Below, piece by piece: positions 35,535 to 45,566 of a stretch of DNA of 64,000 nt. The DNA comes from Lachnospiraceae bacterium (GTDB lineage Bacteria > Bacillota > Clostridia > Lachnospirales > Lachnospiraceae). The notes below the pieces were generated by a model. The model saw nothing but the letters and a program-made list of their open reading frames with translations, was not told where the DNA came from and did not search any database. The DNA lies in NCBI GenBank assembly GCA_017553505.1, contig JAFZLD010000003.1:124001-188000 (forward strand). The letters run 5' to 3'. The position numbers were made by a program, and so were the translations under genes. The number at the start of each line of letters is the position of its first letter. The stretch's first letter is position 1.

Positions 35535-37748
35535 ATGAAGGCTGTAAGAGTATTGTTTTTTGCTCTTGGTATTGTGTTATTTTTATCGGGTTGTAATAGA
35601 AAAACGATAGTAGAAAGCGCGGAGAAAGACGTAAATTCCGAGAATGCTTATACATGTGTTTTATACAAAGAACTCAACTTTGAAACACCGGGTGAGGAAC
35701 AGGATAGTTGCATTGATTGTTCGGCAAGCGGAGCACTAAAATACAAAATCTGTCTTTTAGACGAAGACAAACACGCAGAGGTGCTGACTGCGTCTTCCAC
35801 AGGCAGTTTGCAGTCTGCTGTTATATCGTGTGACGATGAACATATGATATTGGGAGTCGGCGCTTTGCCTGATGATTCCGGTTTTGTAACTATCAGCTCA
35901 AATTCGCTGACATCAGAGGTGTCAATTGAAACCAGAGACAAAAAAGGTGAACTGTCAGAGCATACCGTGATTGATGATTATGCTATGACAGGGCTCAGTA
36001 TGCCATTGATTATAACGGTTGATGCGCAGGGAAATATTCATGTGGATGACAGAAACGGATATAAACCAGGTAACGAGAAGATAAATTATTGCATTTTTTC
36101 ACCAAATGGAAAACTTTTAAAAAGAAAAACATTCGATAAAAATGAATTGTATGATATCTTTCTTCTTACTGATGGCAGAGTGGCCTATGATATTTGTGAT
36201 GAGGTTCTTGATGAAAATCATATGCGTCAGGGGAGCAATCATACCATAGCATGTGTGGATATTGATGCTGATAAAGAAGAAACAGTCTGTGAGTACAAAG
36301 AAATCAAACAGTCAGATGAATTATCAATGTATGCGGTAGGAATATTTGATGAAAATGAACTCGTATACATGAATGAAGACGGCGTTTTTTTATCTGATTA
36401 TTCTATGCAGACAAGCAGTAAGATTTTTGACTGGAAAGCTGCAGGAATAGAAGTTTCGCGCCCGTTTATGAAGCAATATAAGATATGTGCTGATAAAGAA
36501 GGTACTATTTACTTGCAGGCAGGATATCAAAAAGATTATTTTATGGTGCTCAAGCCGACACCGAACAATGTTAAAACAATAAGACTTGCAATACCTAAGA
36601 ATTCCAAGGCCTATCTGAAGGCAGTTGCAGAATTTAACATGCTTTATCCGGAATACAGGGTATATGTAGAAGAATATGATTATGACAATCGCACACAGCT
36701 TTTAACTGAGTTAGTGGCCGGAGACGGACCGCTTCTTTTGGATGCCGATTTGGTACCTTTCAGAGAAAAGAAGGAATACTGGGAACCGTTAGATAATGTT
36801 GTAGACAAAGAAGATCTTGAAAATTTAAACGAGTTTGCAACCAAAATGGGGCAAATAGATGATAGGCTTTATGGACTTGCCGTTGCATTCAATATTGATA
36901 CTATAGTCTCATACGAAGATATTGGCGATTGGAGCTATGATACTTGTGTTGATATAATCGAGGATTCAGATAAACTTGATGTTCTTATCGGAATGCGCTT
37001 TTTTGAAAATATGCAGGAAACGATTCTGGCATCTTACTTTTTTAATGCGGGAATTGATGATTCTTATTATTTATCTACCGATGATTTAAATAATGTGGTG
37101 GATTCAGAAAAGATGAAAAGAGTTCTGAAAATTGTAAAAGAACATCCGTCAGATTCGATTCCTACAGATGAGGCGATAAATGCATTGAAAAATGGCCGGA
37201 TATTGGGAATAAGAGAGTCTGTTGGCTACGCGCATTCTTTTTGTGAATTGTATACCCTTTATGGGGAAGACATCAAAATTATAGGTTATCCGGGAAAAGA
37301 TGGAGCTAAGAGCTATATTCAGAGTAACGGTATGCTTCTGATAAACAGAAGTTATTCCGAGGAAGAAAAAGAAATTGCAGCTAAGTTTATTAAAGTATTG
37401 CTGTCATATGATGTTCAGAAGTACGTAACTACAAGCGGAAATCCGGCTTTCAGTACAAGAAAGGATGTATTGGATGAGCAGTTGGAAATGACTAAACTGG
37501 AAGAAGGTATGGAATTTGGCGATGGAGAAAATTGGTATCAAATAGGGAAAATAGATGTTTCCAGAGTCAAAGAAGATATGTATAAGCTTCTTAAGCAATG
37601 CGTGGTAAGAAATGAAGAGGATGAGTTATATCAGGATATCATAATGGAAGAAGTGGATTTATTCTTTGAGGGTGCAATAAACGAAGAAGAACTGGTTAGT
37701 AGGCTGAATAAGAGATTAGGACTGTTTTTTAAGGAGAGAAGTCATTAG
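35535..37748 (+). CDS. Long lipoprotein with solute-binding domain
   Basis: 737 residues. The lipoprotein signal ends LSGC with the cysteine at residue 20. The N-terminal about 340 residues have repeated short beta-rich pieces (FVTISSNSL, GNIHVDDRNGY, GRVAYDIC, GTIYLQAGY) like a beta-propeller. The C-terminal half is an extracellular solute-binding domain (KAVAEFNMLYPEYRVYVEEY; GDGPLLLDAD; SNGMLLINRSY). No permease gene is adjacent. It may feed a distant importer or act as a surface sensor. The base composition is more AT-rich than the carbohydrate genes. AGAGG at 35522-35526 supports the ATG at 35535. Confidence 0.82.
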   Translation: MKAVRVLFFALGIVLFLSGCNRKTIVESAEKDVNSENAYTCVLYKELNFETPGEEQDSCIDCSASGALKYKICLLDEDKHAEVLTASSTGSLQSAVISCDDEHMILGVGALPDDSGFVTISSNSLTSEVSIETRDKKGELSEHTVIDDYAMTGLSMPLIITVDAQGNIHVDDRNGYKPGNEKINYCIFSPNGKLLKRKTFDKNELYDIFLLTDGRVAYDICDEVLDENHMRQGSNHTIACVDIDADKEETVCEYKEIKQSDELSMYAVGIFDENELVYMNEDGVFLSDYSMQTSSKIFDWKAAGIEVSRPFMKQYKICADKEGTIYLQAGYQKDYFMVLKPTPNNVKTIRLAIPKNSKAYLKAVAEFNMLYPEYRVYVEEYDYDNRTQLLTELVAGDGPLLLDADLVPFREKKEYWEPLDNVVDKEDLENLNEFATKMGQIDDRLYGLAVAFNIDTIVSYEDIGDWSYDTCVDIIEDSDKLDVLIGMRFFENMQETILASYFFNAGIDDSYYLSTDDLNNVVDSEKMKRVLKIVKEHPSDSIPTDEAINALKNGRILGIRESVGYAHSFCELYTLYGEDIKIIGYPGKDGAKSYIQSNGMLLINRSYSEEEKEIAAKFIKVLLSYDVQKYVTTSGNPAFSTRKDVLDEQLEMTKLEEGMEFGDGENWYQIGKIDVSRVKEDMYKLLKQCVVRNEEDELYQDIIMEEVDLFFEGAINEEELVSRLNKRLGLFFKERSH

Positions 37749-37901
37749 CATTGTTATCTTTAAAGAGTAGAAGACGGCCGATTCACTAATAAACAAAAAG
37801 CATAGATTACATTTGTGCAAAAAGTATGTACATTTTGTATTACATTCTTTAATCCAATGGGTATATCATATATTCAGTGAAAATGGATTAGGAGAAGAGA
37901 T

Positions 37902-39653
37902 ATGAGTGTAATCAAGAAACTGGCGCCCAAGATCGATGGGTACCGAAAAGAGACGATACTCACTCCTACGTTTATGCTGGGAGAAGTAGCGCTCGAATGT
38001 ATTATTCCTTATGTTATGGCCACGCTCATCGATGAGATGACCGGCGTTTCGCTGACACCCGTGCTCAAATACGGAGCAATCTTAGTGGTGTTGGCATGTT
38101 TTTCTTTGTTCTGCGGTATGAATTCCGCGAAGTTTGCGGCGACTGCTTCGGCAGGCTTTGCCAAGAATCTGCGCAGGGATTTGTTCTACAGGACGCTTGA
38201 TTTTTCTTTTGAGGACATAGACAAGTTCTCGTCCTCATCGCTTGTTACAAGACTTACGAATGATGTGACACAGCTTCAGATGGCCTTCCAGATGCTTATC
38301 AGAATGGCGGTTCGTACACCGCTTATGCTGATATTCTCTGTGTGCATGGCTTTCTCCATCAACAATAAGATGGCTTGGATTTTTGTGGGCATCATTCCTT
38401 TTCTGGGAATCGCTTTATATTCGATTTTCCGCGTTGCGCACCCTATATTTAAAAGAATATTCAAGAAGTACGACGCGCTTAACAACTCCGTGCAGGAGAA
38501 CGTTGCGGGCATCCGCGTAGTTAAGGCATTTGTACGAGAAGACTATGAGCAAAAGAAATTCAACGCGGCATCCGAGGAAGTTCGCAAAGACTTCACTCAC
38601 GCCGAGAAGATTCTTGCTCTCAACAACCCTTGCATGCTCTTCAGTATCAAGGTGACTGTGCTTCTCGTATGCTGGATCGGCGCCAAGATCATTATCGGCA
38701 CCAATGCGACGGAGCTTACAACCGGTCAGCTGTCATCACTTATTGCTTACGGTGTGCAGATTCTTTCGTCACTTATGATGCTTTCGATGGTATTCATTCA
38801 GATGACTTTTTCGGCTGAGGCGGGTAACCGTGTGTGTGAAGTGCTCGACCATGAATCGGCTCTTAAGTCACCCGAAGGCGGTTTGACGGAAGTTAAGGAC
38901 GGAAGCATTGAGTTCGACCATGTTTCCTTCAAATACAGACCCAATTCAAGGCGTACGGCGCTTACCGATATCAATCTTAAGATTGAGTCGGGTCAGACCA
39001 TCGGTATTATCGGTTCCACCGGTTCCTCGAAGACTACGCTTATTCAGCTTATTTCAAGACTTTACGACGCTACGGAAGGCGTGGTACGCGTAGGCGGCAG
39101 AGATGTGCGCGAGTACGATTTGACAGCACTTCGCGACCAGGTGGCTGTGGTACTTCAGAAGAACATTCTTTTCTCCGGAACGGTCAAAGAAAATCTCCGC
39201 TGGGGTAACAAAGAAGCTTCCGACGAAGAACTGGTACGCGTATGCAAGCTTGCCCATGCGGACGAGTTCGTACAGCAGATGCCCGAGAAATACGACACTA
39301 TGCTAAGCCAGGGCGGTACCAACGTATCCGGTGGACAGAAGCAGAGACTTTGTATCGCAAGAGCACTTCTTAAGAAGCCTAAGATTCTGATTCTCGATGA
39401 CTCCACCAGCGCAGTCGACACCAAGACCGATGCGCTTATCAGACGCGCCCTCAAGGACGAGATACCCGCTACCACCAAGCTTATTATTGCGCAGCGTGTA
39501 AGCTCCATTGAGGACAGTGACGTAATTATAGTTCTCGACGGCGGTAAGATTTCCGAGATGGGAACCCACGCAGAACTCATGCAGCACGGAGGTATCTACA
39601 GAGAAATCTACGATACCCAGACTTCCGGAAAGGAGGTGGCTGCCAATGCCTAG
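37902..39653 (+). CDS. ABC exporter half-transporter, degenerate-NBD partner
   Basis: 583 residues: six membrane helices, then an ATPase domain with several departures from consensus. Walker A is GSTGSSKTT (serine for the third glycine), Walker B is ILILDDSTSAVD (aspartate for the catalytic glutamate), and the H-loop is AQR rather than AHR. The signature VSGGQKQR is normal. This half should provide the inactive site of a heterodimeric exporter. It overlaps the next gene by 8 nt. TTAGGAGAAGAG precedes the ATG. Confidence 0.9.
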   Translation: MSVIKKLAPKIDGYRKETILTPTFMLGEVALECIIPYVMATLIDEMTGVSLTPVLKYGAILVVLACFSLFCGMNSAKFAATASAGFAKNLRRDLFYRTLDFSFEDIDKFSSSSLVTRLTNDVTQLQMAFQMLIRMAVRTPLMLIFSVCMAFSINNKMAWIFVGIIPFLGIALYSIFRVAHPIFKRIFKKYDALNNSVQENVAGIRVVKAFVREDYEQKKFNAASEEVRKDFTHAEKILALNNPCMLFSIKVTVLLVCWIGAKIIIGTNATELTTGQLSSLIAYGVQILSSLMMLSMVFIQMTFSAEAGNRVCEVLDHESALKSPEGGLTEVKDGSIEFDHVSFKYRPNSRRTALTDINLKIESGQTIGIIGSTGSSKTTLIQLISRLYDATEGVVRVGGRDVREYDLTALRDQVAVVLQKNILFSGTVKENLRWGNKEASDEELVRVCKLAHADEFVQQMPEKYDTMLSQGGTNVSGGQKQRLCIARALLKKPKILILDDSTSAVDTKTDALIRRALKDEIPATTKLIIAQRVSSIEDSDVIIVLDGGKISEMGTHAELMQHGGIYREIYDTQTSGKEVAANA

Positions 39654-41565
39654 ACCCATGCGAGTAGTTACCGACAAGAAAATTGACATGAAGTCCCTTA
39701 AGAGACTCATGGCATATGTATTCAAGAAGTACGGAAAGAGCCTGATTACGGTGGTCATCTGCATCATTATCAGCGCCGTTTCCACAGTTATAGTTAACAT
39801 GTTTATGGCCAAGCTCATCGACGGCGTAATCGTTCCCGGCTTATCGACCGGCTTCGATGCGGTTAAGGCTAAGCTTGTACATATCATTGAACTCATGATT
39901 CTCTTCGATGTGCTGGGAATTGTGGCGGCCATTATTTATCCGCGCATCATGGCAACCGTAGGACAGGGCACCATCAAGTCCCTTCGTGACGATATGTTTG
40001 ACAATATGGAGACGTTGCCGATTCGCTACTTTGACTCCAGAACTCACGGCGAAATAATGTCTTCCTACACGAACGACGTTGACACCATCCGTATGTTGGT
40101 CGGACAGAGTATCCCCTCCGCGGTATCGTCGATTATGACCGTAACCGTTATTTTCCTGACAATGCTCAGATACAGCTTCTGGCTTACCTTCGGAATCATT
40201 CTTTTTATAGTACTCATGTTTAAGGTGACCAAGAAGTACGGCGGCAAGAGCGCCCGCTTCATGAAAGCCCAGCAGAAGTCAATTGCCAAGGAAGAGGGCT
40301 TCATCGAGGAAATGATGGAAGGCATGAAGGTTGTTAAGGTCTTCACCCACGAGGACGAGGCCAAAGAACAATTCGATGCGTTAAACGAGCAGTTATTTAA
40401 CGATGTTAAGACAGCGAACGCCGCAGCAAATACACTGATGCCGGTGCTCGGTAACATCGGTAACCTGATGTATGTTGTGATTGCTATTCTCGGCGGACTT
40501 ATTGCTGTACTTAATATTCCCAACGTATACTTAATCGGTATAGGAACGCTTACTATCGGTGTTATTATTTCTTTCTTAAGCCTTTCAAGACAGCTGTCCC
40601 AGACGATTGCGCAGATTTCCATGCAGGTATCGTCCATCGCCATGGCACTTGCCGGAAGCGACAGAGTATTTGCTCTTATTGATGAACAGAGCGAGACCGA
40701 TGAAGGCTATGTAACACTTGTAAATGCCAAAGAAACCATAGCTGAAGGCCTCACCGAGTGCGAGGAGTTCACAGGCAAGTGGGCTTGGAAGCACTTCCAC
40801 AAGGCTGACGGCACCACCACTTATGTGGAGCTTAAGGGCAACATCGAAATGGTGGACGTAGACTTCGGTTACGAGCCTGATAAGCAGGTTCTTCACGATG
40901 TAACGCTTTATGCCAAGCCCGGTCAGAAGATAGCCTTTGTAGGCGCTACAGGCGCAGGTAAGACCACTATCACAAACCTTATTAACCGTTTCTACGACAT
41001 ACCCGACGGTAAGATTCGTTACGACGGTATCAATATTACGAAGATTAAGAAGGACGACTTGCGTAGGTCCCTCGGTATGGTACTTCAGGACGTTAACCTC
41101 TTTACAGGTACCATCATGGACAACATCCGCTACGGTAAGCTCGATGCCACCGATGAAGAGTGTATCAACGCAGCTAAGCTTGCCAACGCCCACGATTTCA
41201 TCATGGGACTTCCGAATGGCTACGAGACAGAGCTTTCCGGTAACGGCTCACAGCTTTCACAGGGTCAGAGACAGCTTCTTTCGATAGCAAGAGCTGCGGT
41301 AGCTAATCCTCCTGTAATGATCCTAGACGAGGCAACATCCTCAATCGATACCCGTACCGAAGCCATCGTACAGCGCGGTATGGACAACCTCATGGAAGGC
41401 AGAACCGTATTCGTAATCGCTCACAGGCTTTCGACGGTACGTAACGCCAATGCCATCATGGTACTCGACCACGGCCGCATCATAGAGCGCGGCACACACG
41501 ACGAACTGATAGCTCAGAAAGGTACGTATTACCAGTTGTATACGGGTGCATTCGAACTTGAATAA
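39646..41565 (+). CDS. ABC exporter half-transporter, catalytic partner
   Basis: 639 residues: about 35 residues of cytosolic N-terminus, six membrane helices and a complete ATPase. Walker A is GATGAGKTT, signature LSQGQRQ, Walker B VMILDEATSSID and H-loop AHR, all canonical. Compared with its partner it carries an insertion of about 45 residues between the membrane domain and the ATPase (about 345-400, GYVTLVNAKETIAEGLTECE). AAAGGAGGTGG precedes the ATG. Substrate unknown. Confidence 0.9.
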   Translation: MPRPMRVVTDKKIDMKSLKRLMAYVFKKYGKSLITVVICIIISAVSTVIVNMFMAKLIDGVIVPGLSTGFDAVKAKLVHIIELMILFDVLGIVAAIIYPRIMATVGQGTIKSLRDDMFDNMETLPIRYFDSRTHGEIMSSYTNDVDTIRMLVGQSIPSAVSSIMTVTVIFLTMLRYSFWLTFGIILFIVLMFKVTKKYGGKSARFMKAQQKSIAKEEGFIEEMMEGMKVVKVFTHEDEAKEQFDALNEQLFNDVKTANAAANTLMPVLGNIGNLMYVVIAILGGLIAVLNIPNVYLIGIGTLTIGVIISFLSLSRQLSQTIAQISMQVSSIAMALAGSDRVFALIDEQSETDEGYVTLVNAKETIAEGLTECEEFTGKWAWKHFHKADGTTTYVELKGNIEMVDVDFGYEPDKQVLHDVTLYAKPGQKIAFVGATGAGKTTITNLINRFYDIPDGKIRYDGINITKIKKDDLRRSLGMVLQDVNLFTGTIMDNIRYGKLDATDEECINAAKLANAHDFIMGLPNGYETELSGNGSQLSQGQRQLLSIARAAVANPPVMILDEATSSIDTRTEAIVQRGMDNLMEGRTVFVIAHRLSTVRNANAIMVLDHGRIIERGTHDELIAQKGTYYQLYTGAFELE

Positions 41566-41577
41566 ATGCAAAAGAAA

Positions 41578-41601
41578 GGGCAGAGCCAATTGGCTCTGCC
41601 C
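41578..41601. terminator. Bidirectional terminator
   Basis: GGGCAGAGCC (41578-41587) and GGCTCTGCCC (41592-41601) around AATT form a perfect 10-bp stem. T-rich sequence follows on the minus strand and, less strongly, on the plus strand. It separates the exporter operon from the convergent esterase gene. Confidence 0.8.
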
Positions 41602-41616
41602 TATTTCGTATATTTT

Positions 41617-42588
41617 TTAAATCCTGTTAAGCCAGTTTACACACAGCTCTGCCCACTGAGCAACGCTCGGGATATCCATTGCGAGGTCGTTGTGACCGTC
41701 CGCAAGAGCGAGTCCGTGGACGCCTTCGGGGAAGAGGTGCATCTCGAAGGGAACGCCCATAGCCGTAAGAGCCTGACCCATTGCGAAGGAATTGCGGGGG
41801 TCGTCGCTGTTGGTCTGCCAGATAAAGAAAGGCGGTGTCTCGCGGGAAATATTAACCTCGGGCGAGTAGTAGATAAGCTCTTCTTTGTCCGCAAAGAAGG
41901 GATTACGAATCTGGTCGCTGAAAGGATCCACGAAGAATCCACCGGGTAACGCCGCAAAAGAAAATGCTCCGTATCCGAGCACTGCACCGTCGGGGCGACA
42001 TGACTCACGCTCTATCGGATCTTCCGCTGAAGGATTACCTGCATCGAAATGCGTAGCTGCGTTGCCGGAGAGCATTCCGCCGGCGGAGAAGCCCATGCAG
42101 ATGACCTTGTCTGATACGCCAAATTCGTCCTTGCGGGCGCGGATAAGGCGGATGGCGCGCTGAATATCAAGAAGCGCGTCCTTTCGGCCGTAGGGCTGAA
42201 GCCTGTAGGTGAGAATGGCGGTATTGAAGCCGTGAGCGGCAAAATACTCGGCTACGTTGAAGCCTTCGCAGCCGGTGCGGGTAAGAAAGCCGCCGCCGCA
42301 GGCTACGATGATTGTGCCGCGCTTCTCATCGGAAGCGGGAGCGCCCTGCGCGGGCACAAACACAATCGAAGGCTCCGGCTGGAGCGGAGCCCTGTCGTCG
42401 TAGCCGGGGGTCTTACCCTCGGGCCACAACGGGGTTACTATGGGAAAGCTCTTAATAGCGTCATTCCAGGTCTTAAGATTGGTCTCCACATCCATCGAGC
42501 CGTCGGGCTTACGATGCTTGGAAACGTTAATGATTACGCCGTCTTTATCGACGATTTCTTTTAACTTAATGTAATTATCCTGATACAT
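41617..42588 (-). CDS. Alpha/beta hydrolase, acetyl esterase-like (BD-FAE type)
   Basis: 323-residue cytosolic esterase. It has the oxyanion region VACGGGFLTRTGCEG, the nucleophile motif GFSAGG, and the C-terminal FPEGVHGLALADG with the likely catalytic histidine. These are the marks of small acyl or acetyl esterases acting on xylan or xylo-oligosaccharides. Two ATGs 12 nt apart are possible (42600 or 42588); the GGGGGA run favours 42588. The gene begins within about 20 nt of the MsmX stop codon, so it is co-transcribed with that ATPase. Confidence 0.82.
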   Translation of the reverse strand: MYQDNYIKLKEIVDKDGVIINVSKHRKPDGSMDVETNLKTWNDAIKSFPIVTPLWPEGKTPGYDDRAPLQPEPSIVFVPAQGAPASDEKRGTIIVACGGGFLTRTGCEGFNVAEYFAAHGFNTAILTYRLQPYGRKDALLDIQRAIRLIRARKDEFGVSDKVICMGFSAGGMLSGNAATHFDAGNPSAEDPIERESCRPDGAVLGYGAFSFAALPGGFFVDPFSDQIRNPFFADKEELIYYSPEVNISRETPPFFIWQTNSDDPRNSFAMGQALTAMGVPFEMHLFPEGVHGLALADGHNDLAMDIPSVAQWAELCVNWLNRI

Positions 42589-42606
42589 TTGGTCCCCCAT
42601 AAATTC

Positions 42607-43806
42607 TTAGATAAGGTTCTCGCCCGTAGTCTGGTCGAATACGTGGATGAGCTTGGGATTAAAGTTAAATGTTAAGTCCTTGCCGATGGACACAAGGTTA
42701 AGGTCCAAATCTGCGGTAGGAATAACAGCCACGATATCGTCGCCGTTAAGATTGATGTGAAGATGAACTTCGCTACCCATCATTTCGGATACTTCAATCT
42801 TACCGCTGAAGCCTTCATCAGCCATGGAAATGTGAACGGGTCTTACACCTACCGTAACGTCGCAAGTCTGCTGACCTTTAGCCTTAAGAGGTGCCTGATG
42901 CTTCTCATCGAGGCGAATCTTGCGCCCCTGAATTGTAATATAGTATTCACCGCCTTCTACACTGAGAGGAACGTTGTGGAAGAAGTTAATCTGAGGTGTT
43001 CCTATAAATCCTGCCACAAAGGTGTTAACGGGGTGATTGAATACTTCCTGAGGAGTGCCTACCTGCTGAATGAAGCCGTCCTTCATAACCACGATACGGT
43101 CACCGAGGGTCATAGCCTCCACCTGATCGTGTGTTACATATACGAAAGTGGTATCAATCTTCTGACGAAGTCTGATAATTTCTGAACGCATCTGTCCGCG
43201 AAGCTTAGCATCAAGGTTACTGAGAGGCTCGTCCATAAGGATTACCTGAGGGTTACGCACAATCGCACGACCGATAGCCACACGCTGCCTCTGACCGCCT
43301 GACAAAGCCTTGGGAAGACGGTCGAGAATCTGTGTGATTTCAAGGGTTCTTGCTGCTTCCTGTACTTTTTCCAAAATGGTTTCTTTGCCCACTTTGGCAA
43401 GTCTTAATGAAAAGTCCATGTTCTCGGAAACCGTCATGTGAGGGTACAAAGAATAGTTCTGGAATACCATCGCAATGTTACGGTCTCTCGGTGCGATTGA
43501 GTTACTTAAGGTATCTCCTATATAAAGTTCGCCGTCCGTAATCTCTTCAAGACCCGCTATCATACGAAGCGTTGTGGACTTACCGCAACCGGAGGGTCCT
43601 ACGAGTACCACGAATTCTTTATCCTTAATTTCAAGGTTAAAGTCCTGAACCGCTACAACACCTTCATCGGTAATCTGAAGATTCGGCACGAAGCCGTCGG
43701 CGGGAACGGGAGGCATGGCTGCCTTTTTAAGTTTCTTCTTTTTCTTCTTAATGTCATCCGCGATGGGATAAACTTTTCGGATTCCTTTTAAGGTAATGCT
43801 TGACAT
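42607..43806 (-). CDS. MsmX/UgpC-type sugar importer ATPase
   Basis: 399-residue ATPase energising carbohydrate importers. Walker A GPSGCGKST, signature LSGGQRQR, Walker B VILMDEPLSNLD, H-loop THDQ, and a full C-terminal OB/TOBE regulatory domain (about 280-399). Such ATPases serve several importers at once, which fits the two ATPase-less importers in this window. Unusual: about 37 extra residues between the first strand and the usual AVQDFNL, including the run KKKKKKLKK. AGGAG 5 nt upstream selects the ATG at 43806 over an in-frame start at 43827. Confidence 0.93.
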   Translation of the reverse strand: MSSITLKGIRKVYPIADDIKKKKKKLKKAAMPPVPADGFVPNLQITDEGVVAVQDFNLEIKDKEFVVLVGPSGCGKSTTLRMIAGLEEITDGELYIGDTLSNSIAPRDRNIAMVFQNYSLYPHMTVSENMDFSLRLAKVGKETILEKVQEAARTLEITQILDRLPKALSGGQRQRVAIGRAIVRNPQVILMDEPLSNLDAKLRGQMRSEIIRLRQKIDTTFVYVTHDQVEAMTLGDRIVVMKDGFIQQVGTPQEVFNHPVNTFVAGFIGTPQINFFHNVPLSVEGGEYYITIQGRKIRLDEKHQAPLKAKGQQTCDVTVGVRPVHISMADEGFSGKIEVSEMMGSEVHLHINLNGDDIVAVIPTADLDLNLVSIGKDLTFNFNPKLIHVFDQTTGENLI

Positions 43807-44017
43807 ACTGACTCCTTCTAACCCCAAGCGGGTTACGTCTATTTTATGCTACCATTATTGCATCTTTCTTTTTCCGTGCCTTGCAAATATGTAATCTCGA
43901 TTTGTAAAAAAAACGAAAAGAGAATTTTTAAAGTCAATGAGTTTTTTTTAAGAGTATTGTCCCTTTCGATTTTGTATGATAGGTGCATGAGAATGTAAAA
44001 GAAAGGACATTGGTATT

Positions 44018-45553
44018 ATGAAACTTCAACCTGCATTGATATTCGGCGAGCATATGGTGCTCCAGAGAGATAAGGAAATAAAGGTGTTCGGAACGTCTGC
44101 GGCGGGCGACACCGTAACCGTAACTTTGTGCGGCGAGAGCGTATCCGCGGTGGCAGAGGACGGCGTATGGGAAGTTACCTTAAGTAAAAAGAACGCGTGC
44201 GACAAGACCACGATGACCATTTCTTCCAAAGTGACGGAAGAAGTTATTGAGTTTAAAGATGTGGCTATCGGAGAAGTGTGGCTTGCCGGCGGACAGTCGA
44301 ATATGGAGTTTCTTATGAAGTTTGATTACGACTTCGAAGAGACGGTTAAGTTACCCGATGATAATAAATTAAGGTACTTTTGCTATCCTCAGACCGCTTT
44401 TAAGGGATTCCTTGAGACAGAAAATAACTGCCCGAACTGGGGATTCTGGAGAAAGTGGGACGATGTTGAGAATAGGAAACAGTTTTCGGCGGTAGCTACT
44501 TACGCAGCTATGATACTTCGTAAGAAGCTTGATGTGCCTGTGGGAATCGTAGCCTGCAACTGGGGCGGAACGCCTGCGTCTGCTTGGACCAAGAGAGAAG
44601 ACCTCGAGGCCAATCCCGCATTGAAGCCCATTTTAGACTGGCATGAGTCGGAGCTTGAGAAGATTAACTGGAGCAAGTACATTACCGCAAGCGATAAGAA
44701 AGCGGCTCCTCAGGATCCCAAGATGCAGGAAATGTTCGAGCGTATGATGATGGGCGAAGATATGTCCGATTTCTTTAAGAACTTCGACCCTTCGGTATTC
44801 ATGCAGGCTGACTTTGTACCTTTCATGCCCGGCCCGCGCTCTACGGTGCGCCCTTCGGGACTTTATGAAAACATGCTTACCAAGGTAGCGCCTTACACCA
44901 TCCGCGGTGTCGTATGGTACCAGGGCGAGGACGATGACGCCAGAGACTGGGCGGAGTTCTACGATGAAAGCATGAAGACAATGATTAAGAGCTGGCGTGC
45001 GCTTTGGGGCTATGAGTTCCCCTTCTATCAGGTGGAGCTTGCTCCCTTCAAAGGCGTAGGCCCTACAGCTGCCAAGAAATATCCGCTTATAAGACATCAG
45101 CAGGCCAAGGCCGTTGCCGAAACCGAAGATGCTTACGATATCTGTATTCTTGATGCGGGAGAAGAGCTTAATATTCATCCTCGCCACAAGAAAATCGTGG
45201 GCGAGCGCCTCGGAAGAGTAGTGATGAAGCACACTTACGGCGACAATTCGCTGGTGGCCGACTGCCCGAGAGTTATAGGTATTTCCAAAGAACCTGAAGC
45301 GATAGTTATTTCTTTTGCCAATGCCGCAGGAGGAATTGAAGTACGTGAGGGACTCGGCGAAGTGCTTAAGATTAACCAGGGCGGAATGAATAAGTCTTAT
45401 ATTGCGGAGACGGACGGCGACAAGCTTGTTCTTTTACTCAGATATGAGGCTCATAAGCCCGTGGAAATAAAGTATTGCGAAGAGAATTTCTGTAACGCGG
45501 CGCTTTTCAATTCGGAAGGCAATCCCGTGTACGGATTTGAGTTTGAGGCATAG
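44018..45553 (+). CDS. SIAE/SASA-type carbohydrate O-acetylesterase
   Basis: 511-residue SGNH-superfamily esterase of the sialate O-acetylesterase/SASA class. It has the family start PALIFGEHMVLQRDKEIKVFG, a small beta-domain, the nucleophile block GEVWLAGGQSNMEF, GVVWYQGEDDDARD, and a C-terminal block around NIHPRHKKIVGERLG with the catalytic histidine. No signal peptide, so intracellular. In plant-fibre degraders such enzymes usually remove acetyl groups from xylan or mannan fragments. First gene of a four-gene run that continues with a CE2-like esterase 13 nt downstream. Confidence 0.88.
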   Translation: MKLQPALIFGEHMVLQRDKEIKVFGTSAAGDTVTVTLCGESVSAVAEDGVWEVTLSKKNACDKTTMTISSKVTEEVIEFKDVAIGEVWLAGGQSNMEFLMKFDYDFEETVKLPDDNKLRYFCYPQTAFKGFLETENNCPNWGFWRKWDDVENRKQFSAVATYAAMILRKKLDVPVGIVACNWGGTPASAWTKREDLEANPALKPILDWHESELEKINWSKYITASDKKAAPQDPKMQEMFERMMMGEDMSDFFKNFDPSVFMQADFVPFMPGPRSTVRPSGLYENMLTKVAPYTIRGVVWYQGEDDDARDWAEFYDESMKTMIKSWRALWGYEFPFYQVELAPFKGVGPTAAKKYPLIRHQQAKAVAETEDAYDICILDAGEELNIHPRHKKIVGERLGRVVMKHTYGDNSLVADCPRVIGISKEPEAIVISFANAAGGIEVREGLGEVLKINQGGMNKSYIAETDGDKLVLLLRYEAHKPVEIKYCEENFCNAALFNSEGNPVYGFEFEA

Positions 45554-45566
45554 GAGGAATTAAGAG

